Below, one piece after another: positions 35,887-45,500 of a DNA stretch of 64,000 nucleotides. The notes below the pieces were generated by a model. The model did not search any database. It was not told the DNA's origin and worked only from the letters and a program-made list of their open reading frames with translations. A program made the translations under genes and the position numbers. Location: NCBI GenBank assembly GCA_030267565.1, contig BRXU01000029.1:156001-220000 (forward strand), given 5' to 3'. This stretch comes from Pleodorina starrii. Lineage: Eukaryota > Chlorophyta > Chlorophyceae > Chlamydomonadales > Volvocaceae. Numbering within the stretch: the first letter of the stretch is position 1; every line of letters starts with the position of its first letter.

Positions 35887-35964
35887 CAGTCAGCCGTACT
35901 ATGCCGTACCAAACCTTGCTCAGTTCCTACGTTCGCTACGCTCCTTCGGAACTAAGCTATTGTT
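35887..35964. repeat. DIRS-like element 5' terminal repeat with extension
   Basis: AGTCAGCC and GTACCAAAC form the inverted partner of the other terminus. A 50-bp extension beyond it (35915-35964) is present only on this side and carries an AGTTCC/GGAACT hairpin. Unequal inverted repeats of this kind are usual in DIRS elements. Confidence 0.65.
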
Positions 35965-36112
35965 AGGTGCACGAATTATGCTGACAGCTGCTAGCTGCGT
36001 GTTTCCATGTCTCTTAAAGTCCGTGACCTTATACTCCACTGCGATTACGGTGATGGTATAGAGGATGACGCACTCGCTTATACTTGCGATTCCTGGACTC
36101 ATTTGATATAAC

Positions 36113-36186
36113 TGCTGACATCCAGATTCGAACTGGAGACCTCCCGCTTACTAAACGGGTGCTCTATCCAACTGAGCTATGCCAGC
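36113..36186 (-). tRNA. tRNA-Thr(AGT) copy 49, consensus
   Basis: First copy after the retrotransposon, whose junction lies about 149 bp beyond this tRNA 3' end. It is 6005 bp from copy 48, which is 631 plus the 5374-bp insertion. Confidence 0.9.
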
Positions 36187-36742
36187 ACGTTCTTCCTCAC
36201 ACATCGACATATCCACGTACGGCATACTATACTGTAAACTACCTACCTCGTTTCCCCTGCACACTACGTAGCTGCATCGGTGTAGGGCATCTGCGGATGG
36301 ATGCATTGCTGTTGTGGTTGATTGTTGCCCTGAGGATCACATGATGAAGAGCAAGCAGAGCCAGCAGCAGGTCAGCTGGCCGTGCAGTGCAGTATACCGG
36401 CAGTAGAGATGAGCCGGGCTAGAGGGAAAGCATGCCCAGGCTAGCTAGACAGTGCACGTCACCCAGGCAGGAACGTGATGGCGCAGGCGGCTGGAGACTG
36501 AGAAACCAGCAGCAGCCATGCATGTGGGTAAAAGCGGGGATATTATTGCTTCCATGTTGGTAATGATCCCCGGCGGGCAGCCCAGCCACACAGTTAGGTG
36601 CACGAATTATGCTGACAGCTGCTAGCTGCGTGTTTCCACGTCTCTTGATTCCGTGACCTTATACTCCTCTGCGATTACGGTGATGGTATAGAGGATGACG
36701 CACTCGCTTATACTTGCGATTCCTGGACTCGTTTGATATAAC

Positions 36743-36816
36743 TGCTGTCATCCAGATTCGAACTGGAGACCTCCCGCTTACTAAACGGGTGCTCTATCCA
36801 ACTGAGCTATGCCAGC
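36743..36816 (-). tRNA. tRNA-Thr(AGT) copy 50, acceptor mismatch
   Basis: The acceptor 3' strand is TGACAGC, giving a G-A clash at the fifth pair. Confidence 0.7.
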
Positions 36817-37372
36817 ACGTTCTTCCTCACACATCGACATATCCACGTACGGCATACTATACTGTAAACTACCTACCTCGTTTCCCCTGCACACTACGTA
36901 GCTGCATCGGTGTAGGGCATCTGCGGATGGATGCATTGCTGTTGTGGTTGATTGTTGCCCTGAGAATCACATGATGAAGAGCAAGCAGAGCCAGCAGCAG
37001 GTCAGCTGGCCGTGCAGTGCAGTATACCGGCAGTAGAGATGAGCCGGGCTAGAGGGAAAGCATGCCCAGGCTAGCTAGACAGTGCACGTCACCCAGGCAG
37101 GAACGTGATGGCGCAGGCGGCTGGAGACTGAGAAACCAGCAGCAGCCAGGCATGTGGGTAAAAGCGGGGATATTATTGCTTCCATGTTGGTAATGATCCC
37201 CGGCGGGCAGCCCAGCCACACAGTTAGGTGCACGAATTATGCTGACAGCTGCTAGCTGCGTGTTTCCACGTCTCTTGATTCCGTGACCTTATACTCCACT
37301 GCGATTATGGTTATGGTATAGAGGATGACGCACTCGCTCATACTTGCGATTCCTGGACTCATTTGATATAAC

Positions 37373-37446
37373 TGCTGACATCTAGATTCGAACTGGAGAC
37401 CTCCCGCTTACTAAACGGGTGCTCTATCCAACTGAGCTATGCCAGC
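37373..37446 (-). tRNA. tRNA-Thr(AGT) copy 51, T-stem mismatch
   Basis: T stem TCCAG/CTAGA, the same C-A mismatch as copy 13. Last copy; its unit is truncated 94 bp upstream of the tRNA 5' end. Confidence 0.7.
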
Positions 37447-37540
37447 ACGGTCCACCTTACACATCGACATATCCACGTACGGCATACTATACTGTAAACT
37501 ACATACCTCGTTTCCCCTGCACACTATGTAGCTGCATCGG

Positions 37541-38034
37541 ATTTAATGTCTCAACATGTCAAATGTATTCTACTCAACAGCAGTCAGAATAGCGAGCGAG
37601 CACGGGAAGAACTTGGCGGCAGCGCTTCACGCCCTCCCGTCTGCGCGCCCTTGCTTGCACGCTGCACTATTGTAGTGCCTCGCTAACGTCGAAGTTTGGG
37701 ACGTTCACGTCTCCGGAAGGAGGGCTCCGCTCCCACGCACGGCGGAGGCATGGCGCCTTCAGATGCGACACACCAGCCGTGTTCCCGTAAGCACCACCAC
37801 CCGCACCCTACGTAAGTAACCTCGTCCTTGCGGGGCATCTTCTTTATTGGAGAAGATGTAGGTTTGTCGCTATCGTCCATAGCCGTCGCATACTCGACTT
37901 GACCAACCACCATGTACCGACTAAACCCAGCACGCTATAGTGCCTCTGATATGAAGGAATGATAGGTATTACATCAAGACCTTGCTCTGTGGAGTTAGTT
38001 TTACATTCTGGGCACTGTAGAAAAAGTTGCAGAA
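37541..38034. other. Intergenic sequence right of the tRNA array
   Basis: No gene recognised. Short open frames lack motifs and splice context. Confidence 0.4.
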
Positions 38035-38422
38035 GGGTATGGAAGAAAGTCTCCGAGACCCATACCCACCCTCCCACCCCCCTGCCGTACAACCAACTTT
38101 GGCAGGCCATAACTTTTTATACCCAGGTCCAAATTCAATTCTGAAAGCATATTTGGACTCCTTATGCAAAAAGCTTTCGATTTCGAGCATGGGGTGTTTT
38201 TTTGTGTTTCCTCCCCCCCCCCCTGGGTACGGAAGAAAGTTGCCGATACATATACCCACCCACCCACCCCGCCCCTGCGGTACAACCAACTTTGGCAGGC
38301 AATACAATAACATTTTATACCCAGGTCCAAATTCAATTTTGAAAGCATGTTTGGAATCCTTGTGCAAAGAGCTTTCGATTTCGAGCGTGGGGTATTTTTG
38401 TTTATTTCCTGCCCCCCCCCCT
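38035..38422. repeat. Direct tandem repeat, two diverged copies of about 190 bp
   Basis: Copy 1 (38035-38224) and copy 2 (38225-38422) share in order GGAAGAAAGT, ATACCCACCC, GTACAACCAACTTTGGCAGG, TTTATACCCAGGTCCAAATT, GCTTTCGATTTCGAGC, and a final C-run of 10-13 bases before CTG. The sequence is AT-richer than its surroundings and could be a satellite or transposon fragment. No protein is supported. Confidence 0.85.
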
Positions 38423-39592
38423 GTATTACGGTAGGTACGCACGGATTTATTTGAACTCAGAGCGGAATCAGCTTGGCTGTCCATGCACCCGGTGTGCAGC
38501 ACCCCCGCCACACATCACGCACGCACTTGTATCTCGTGCGCACCGTTCTATCTACTGTACGTATTCATACACATGTCACCAGCGTGTCGTCGAAGGCATG
38601 GCACATTGGGCACGTTTACAGCACCCGCTGCCAAAGTACTCACGCATGCAGTTTTGCCACGTTGAAAATAAACGACCTACCGCACCTCGCCCAACGACCA
38701 ACCATTATGACAAATAATCATTATATCAGCCAGGGTGCGTTGCATTGTTACGTCAATCGATGCAAGGTGTTTTTGTATGTTTCATCCGGTTCACTGTCCG
38801 TCCTTGCCCAACAACACGCGTCTAACACGGTATGCATGCCCGCCATGCTATACGAGCGCCAATAAGAGCGCGCGGAAATTGCCAGTTCATGCGCATCACA
38901 TAAATATAGTGGGACACGAAATTCGTTAATAAGCCCAAAAACAACCCCAAAACAGATTCCCAGTAGTATGAGGGGAATGTAGCAATCGGCACCTCAAACG
39001 ACCGCTTAGTAAAACGATCTGCACAGCTTGTCTCCCGAAGGGAATCTCCAGCGGCCCTATCCAGCCATCGGCACGTATGATCAAGAATCAGGGTTCAAAC
39101 ACTCCTTTCCATATATATGATGCTTCCAAGCAAGCCGGCATTCCATCACTTGCACCGCAATCAAAACTTATTGATTGCCGTGCACGCTCGGCAAGCAAGG
39201 TAGCTTGCCGACACCTCATGCAGTGTGACCGGACCCTACATGCACCAAACACAATCAGGCAGTGACATGCAGGCAGCCGAGCGACACGCGTGGTTTAGGC
39301 TGCGTGCTCGCTGCCCAGCCACCGGCGCCGCGGTAAGTGGCACTGCCGCCGGGCCAGCCGGCAAGCAGCGTGCACCGCCACTTAGACTTGCTGCCACTTG
39401 ATGCACGGCGTCTTGCGACCAACGGCTTGGAGACACACTGCCCCTCACCCGAGCATGACCCTCAGTCAGCAGATATTCCTTGCCGACCAAGACACAGGAT
39501 CCGCGCAGCTAGCTAGCCACCAGATCCGGATCTGGATTCTGTGGTCGGTCGCTCCGTTGCACCGCCAGGCACTGTATGAGGCCCGATATCTG
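38423..39592. other. Intergenic region, including the probable 3' UTR of the lipase gene
   Basis: No gene recognised. The part nearest 39593 should be the lipase 3' UTR. Many short frames exist on both strands without motifs. Confidence 0.4.
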
Positions 39593-42500
39593 CTACTGCT
39601 GCACGGCGGCTGGCTCCGCGGAGCCAGCGACCGGGTTGTCGGCCGGCAACCCGGTGGTGCTGCCTCCGAGCATGTCCCTCACCAGCTGCTCGTTTGAGAC
39701 CAGCATCCAAGCCGCGTGGTTGGCCAGCAGGCTCACCAGCTCCGGCGTGTAGTCCATGAACGAGGTGTCCACATAGGGGAATTCCTCCAGGCCCGCCTCA
39801 CCGCGGATCAGGCCACCCTTGGGCGTGGGCGTCTGCGGATGGGGTGGGTTGGGTATGCGTGCCATGTGCAGCGAGTGCGTGGTGGGAGCTTTGGGAGGTT
39901 TGACAGATAGCCTAAGCACGCAGGGCCGGATGAAAAACATCGGTCGGACCAGTTTCGGGACCTACACATTTGCACTCCGTACATGCGCTGCCCCCACCTA
40001 CCGCCGGCTTGATTGCGGCCTGGGTCTCCTGGGGCAGCTTCGCCTCCCAGTGCGACATGCTCTCATTGATGACCCACATGACCCGGGTCGTCCAGCCGCC
40101 CTTGATGCCCAGGTGCTTGTTCTCGAGCACCTGCGTACGTCCAGGGCAAGCGTAGACGAGCAAGACTGTGTTCTGGACGGGATGGCTTGATTTGGCGGAT
40201 ACGTGCACATAAATGCTGAACATGCATGCATATAATTCACCGGCCCCACATACCGAGCGAGGAAAATGGACGCACGGAAGCGCAGGGCGGTTGTTTGATG
40301 GAACCAATCCGCCTAAACTAGGTAATATGTTGACATCAGCATACGCTCAACGCGCTTGGTGCATTGAAAGTAAAATATGCGCGGATGCATTCCGTTGCGT
40401 GTGTCGTACAAATAAATGCACGGTACGGCAAAACATGCATGCGCCCTGCGTGCTGCTGGTTTCTGACAATCGGTTCAGCGCTGTTGAGGCATTCGAGGCT
40501 CTTCGTTGAGGCGGATATATACATATATACCCTATATATACATATATATACATGTATATATGTGTATATATGTATATATATATTGCATTCAGCTGCCAAA
40601 CATACCTCGTAATGGTCGGCGTGCACGGGTGCCTCCCCGCTTTCCTTCTTTGCCTTCAGCGCCTCAAACAGCTTGTTGAAGCCCTCCGGCTTAAAGACCT
40701 GCATGCGTACGGATTGCACAGGTAGGGTGCGAGAGTTACAATGAGGGACCACTAGGGTCCCGCGCTGGCGCGGTTGAGTCAACTCGGAACCTCACGGGCC
40801 TGCCGACTGCAGACCAGCCCCCTTCCCTCGTGTCCGCTCGACAGGTAAGTGGCACGGACAGGTGTTGATCAGTAGTGGTTGATGAGCCACCGATGCAGCT
40901 GCATCGACATCGACCACAGCTATCACCGCCCCGGCTGATAGGACCTTCAGACTTAGACTCATTCATCGTTGCCATCGTATCCTACCTGACTACCATTGGT
41001 AACCTCTATAGATGAAGGCTGGCCCAACGATGCACGATGTAAAACCATCGTAACGGAGACCGGACCGCCCTACCTGGTGCATCCGGTTGTACTCGGAGTC
41101 TGTCCCGCAGCCAAAGAGCTGTAGGGAGGGTGCCGAGCAAAGCGTAACGACAGACATGAGCCGAGCGGCAGCGGGAGAGGCATGGGATCGGGGCAACCCG
41201 ACACCCCACCCCTCCTGCTCCCATAACCCACGCCTCGGCTCCGTCGGGCGTATTATACTTATTTATTATTCTTTTATTATTAGACATGAGCCGAGCGGCC
41301 GTCGTCAGTGGGATATCGGCATGAGAAGCGAAACAGTGTCACGTTGATTAAGAACGCAAACGGAGGGAATGGTAACGGCCAAGGGCGGCGGCGGGCTGGA
41401 GCGGCGAATAACAATGACAGCCCTTGTTTTCGTTTTCGCCCCGAGGCGCGTGGAGAGACAAGGGTGATGTATGCGGCAGGCCCCATCGCGGGGCAAGGGT
41501 AGGGGGCCGGCAGGCGGGTCGGCGGGCGACTGGTGCAGCGCATGTCAACCACCAAGCAACCCTGCACCCATGAGCAACGGTTGTCACGCACTTACCCCGG
41601 GCAGGTCCTTGTCCGAAGAGAAGGCCTCCAGATCAGTGACCAGGCTCCGCCTGGGCGGATTAAATTCGAGTGGGCAAGCAAGTGGGTAAGAGAAGATAGA
41701 GCGAGGGGAGCTTGTGCAGGGCTAGCTGGCCGCCGACGTGCGTGCGTGGTTGGGGGGAGAGACGGAGGGGTCGGGTTATTTTATGCGTGCATAACAACCC
41801 GCCGCCCGTTCAGCTGCTCCATCCCCGTGCGCGCATGCGGGCGCAGTATGTAGTAGTTAGTGCAGCCCATGATGCCGAGTAGCTCAATATATACCAGCCC
41901 ACGTCAATGCATGACGTTGTCAAGACTCCTCGCTCGGAGGGTCGGACGCGCCTCGGAGCAAGTTGAATCTTTCGCACCTGCATTCATCTTCTGGATCTAC
42001 CACTACTTACATCCGTCATTCAACGTTTTCCGCGCACCCTGTGCGCGTGCCTGACCAGCAGCCAGCGCGCGCCCGGCTGACCACGGCCTGGGCATCAGCC
42101 GCGCATCATATCAGGAGCAGCTAGCCCGCCCGCCCGCCGCGCCTGCCGGCTTAAGCCGGAAGCTTCCGCCCGCAGCCACGCACCCGTTGCAGTTGAAGAC
42201 CATGATGTTGGGCAGCTGGCGACGCAGAGCCGGGAAGATGCCGTACAAGTCGTACGCACCACCGTCGGTCAGCAGCAGGTCGTGCGTCTCCCAGTCCTGG
42301 ACACGTACAGCGGCAAAGCGTACGACGGCATGTCGCTTACTTGAGGCGTTGTAGGTTAAGCGTAGAGCAGCACCAAAGGCAGACTTTCAAGTATAGTGAT
42401 GCAATCTCCGGTAGTTCGCTCCTAGCGTGGTAGCCCCACTGCACCCTCGCCCGCACTCACAGGGCCCTCAGGATGAAAACAAAGCTCCCGCATATATACC

Positions 42501-45500
42501 GATCAACGCAACGACTTATTCGTACCGTTGTCGTATAGCATGCAGGCGACCGAGTCCGAGCAAGCCGAGCGCGGAACCAGCCAACCCCCCACAATGGCCA
42601 CTGAAGGCCACCCATCGAAAAACGTCCCGCAAGAGAACTGAAGCCGCGAGAGAACAGAAGACGGTCTTCAATCAACCGGCGGCCGTGAGGCCACCCGCAA
42701 CACAGCCGTGGCAACAAACACCCCAACCCTTATGATCCCCGTAACGGAAAAACAACACTTGAGAGACGCGGCGGGAAAAAACGGGAACATCAACTGCAAT
42801 AGCACGCACGACAGGTTGGAGCTACCTACCTGCATGTTGAAGACCTTGGCGCTGTGGAAGCCCAGAATCTTCTGAAACCGGTCGTTCAAGTCGGGCTTCG
42901 TGGCCGTCATCATCATGGATATGTAGCCGGAGCTGATGCCAGTTGCCTCTGCCAGGGAGGCAGGACCCATGGGTCGCACCTCCACCTCCTCGGCGGCCGC
43001 CTCCGTGTTCGGCTGCGTGCGGCGATGCAAACATACACGATGCGTTAGTTGAATATTCGTTGTCAGTTGCGGCATGTGAGTAGAGCAGGTTGAGTGGGAG
43101 GTTGACAGGGCCACAGAACGAAGGAGAGAGTAGAACTTCAATCGGGCTGGCGGTTTCGGGCGGTTGGGCAACCTTGTGGCTGAGAAAGGGATTCCTATCT
43201 ATAGGCTGAGGCGGGGTCCGAAGGTAGGGCCGCCTTCTCGCCCACCCGGTTTGAGACTCGTACGGCATCGTACATTGTCATTCGCACGTCCAGAATGCCC
43301 GGTTTTTGCAACGTACGGCAGCGTACAGCAGCGCTTTCGACGTACATTGGTCAGGAGCTGCGCGTTCAGGCCCAACGCCTCGACCCATCCAGCGCCCAGC
43401 TTCGGGTCGACATTGTCGTACAGCGCGGGGCAGCCTCCGTACAACGGCGTCCACTCGAAGGGATAGAACTTGGAGTCCTCCTTGGGGAGTAACAGCGCCT
43501 GGAGCGAGGGGCGTACAAACGCGCAAATCCCCCAATCGGGAATACATACTTAGGGTTTCGTTTGTGGAACGATCAACGCTGCATGCGTGTCTCTCTGCAG
43601 CGAAAGGAGGCCGACGGTTTCACAAGACCCGTCAAACCTGCAGCCCATGTACAGCAGCGATCTGCCCCTCCTGTGTCATCATTCATGGCCCTTCGCCCCA
43701 TGGCTGACTCCCAAACAAGGGTACAAACACGAGCACTTTGTGCCGCATTTACACGCAATCGTGTAACTGACACACCTAATCACGCACGCATGCACCCACC
43801 TGGCCGATAATGAGGAAGGGCAGATCCTGCACATTGGCGTCGTAGATGCGATCCCCGCGGCCCAATGCCGCCGCCCGCTCCTCGACCTTCGCCGCCACCT
43901 GCGCGCAAACACAGCAGCATGCAAACACACGAACAGGAAACCACACGCACGGTCACCAGCAGGCGACGGTCGCAGCTTGTTTTATCAAACGTATACCGCC
44001 AACACGCACATGCGAAGCGTGCACGCACATGCGAAGCGTGCAGCTCCATTATCCCTCCTATAGGTACACAGCAGTGGAGGATGGACGGCGTCAAGGCGCC
44101 CCTATCTAGACGCCGTTTCCCATACATGTGACCGCTACTCCCTCACGTGCCTGGGTTCCTGGCACCCGAATGGTGCTCTTGTCCGTCTCCCCCAAACCGA
44201 AAGGCTTCAGGAATGCGTCCGCCATGGCGGTCGTCCAGTGCCGCGCCACCTGCGCGCATGCGCAGGTAACACTCAAGTTCGTTGCTGCCAACGCAACGGT
44301 CTACACGCTCGGGAATAAGGGATGACCCCGCCCTTACACGCAACATGTGAGCCGGCAATCCGCGCCGTATTATTGTTAGATGCGTGCGCGAGGGACGGAC
44401 TCATCCAGTTTGCCCAAAAAGTCAAGGCAATGGCGTTTTGATTGGTACGAAAATCGGGTGCGTGTGTATACAGGTCTGGCTGGCAGCAGGAAGTTGCATG
44501 GTATGCAAACGAGAAGGGCACCGGGCGCTGGTAGGACCGCCGGGGGGACTACTTCCAATGCTTGCTTGGGCCAAGCGGCTGCGCCTTGTGACTGTATGTA
44601 CGGGTGTACGGCATGCAGGCGCCAGTTCGGCACACATACCTCCTTCTGCTCCTTGATGCTGATGCCCAGGAGGCCCGCCAGGCGCTCGCGCTGGCAGGGA
44701 GTTGCGTGCCGGGAGAGGGCGGGCGGGGTAGGTCACGGCGGCGGATGGTGTTGTGTCATGGCAGAAAGGGGCAACGGCGGGCAACGTACGTACGAAGCAA
44801 GCAACGGGGCAATGGGGACGGTATTCCTAAGAAGAGGATCAAAAGCTAAACGCAAGCAAGGCTTGTATGTGATGGCCAGCGACCCCCAACGATGGCCAGT
44901 GGACAGTTTGTCGACACGAGCCGAGTAATTCCATTTAGAAACAGCCCGCCGCTGGGCGTGAGCCTAGGATCTGGTGACGGCGAAAAAGTACTTCCCCGGA
45001 TGCTATGAATACTGGTTACTTCGTTGGACAGACATCCACGACAGAATCAAGAAGCGAGGCCGAGCAGTCGTTAGCGTGGGCACAATCCACCACACTAAAC
45101 AGTGCTACTGAGGAAATGCGTTCGCGATTGTAAATGTGTGACTCGACACATTTCCGAGGAAACGCTGAGGCGGCTAGCTAGTGGGGGGTTGGGACCACCT
45201 CTCACCAGCCTCTGTCGGAGCTGCTGAACAGCTGTGATTGCTGCTCCGGCCACGTAGTGCGGCACTGGTTTCGCGTCCGCCACAGCCCTAGCGTAGCTCT
45301 TGCCATTATCGCCAACCTGGGGCGGGAAGGAGGGGTGCGTTGGGGTGAGAGAGGTCGATAGACATGCCTTTTCGTTGCTGCGCAGGGACATGAGGTGCGG
45401 GCGGCAGGCGAGTCTTGAGTGCGTGTGACCGTGTGTTCCCCAGCTGTGTCGATGGCAGGCAGGCCATCCCTCCATCTATGCAAAGATGAGTTGCTGGAAA

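Larger units (their letters stand above)
30588..35964 (-). mobile_element. DIRS-like tyrosine-recombinase retrotransposon, apparently full length
   Basis: A net insertion of 5374 bp splits the tRNA array. The array sequence CACAGTT|AGGTGCACG is interrupted, with GTT on both sides (30588-30590 and 35962-35964). Gene order on the minus strand is gag-like (35737-34862), RT/RNase H/methyltransferase-like (34138-31805), then tyrosine recombinase (about 31838-30741). This gene set is diagnostic of DIRS-type elements, which integrate through a circular intermediate by site-specific recombination and usually leave no target-site duplication. No integrase of the DDE type or LTR is seen. All three frames are open, so the copy may be recent and active. 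Confidence 0.92.
35962..37540 (-). repeat. Tandem array of tRNA-Thr(AGT) units, right block (3 tRNAs)
   Basis: This continues the left block after the retrotransposon insertion. Units are 630-631 bp with their own private changes, such as CACGTTCTTCCTC downstream of the tRNA and a GGGCTAGAGGG spacer. The block stops in mid-unit at about 37540, after GTAGCTGCATCGG. The right-block units differ more from the consensus than most internal units, as expected for the edge of an array that homogenises from within. Confidence 0.93.

Noticed and set aside
1965..36974. Plus-strand open frames of 61-86 residues across the tRNA
   Set aside because: They run antisense through the tRNA gene, often start at TTG or GTG, and simply mirror the conserved repeat.
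1293..37540. CRISPR-like array of regular repeats
   Set aside because: Units are 554-635 bp with no short unique spacers, in a eukaryotic setting.
1293..37540. tRNA-derived SINE family in tandem
   Set aside because: Copies are strictly head-to-tail with shared junctions, no tail and no target duplications. Array growth by unequal exchange explains them better, although a tRNA-bearing satellite remains possible.
42822..43268. Longer single-exon protein around lipase exon 8
   Set aside because: The open frame extends through the intron by chance; the splice sites at 42830 and 43012 give a continuous phase with neighbouring exons.
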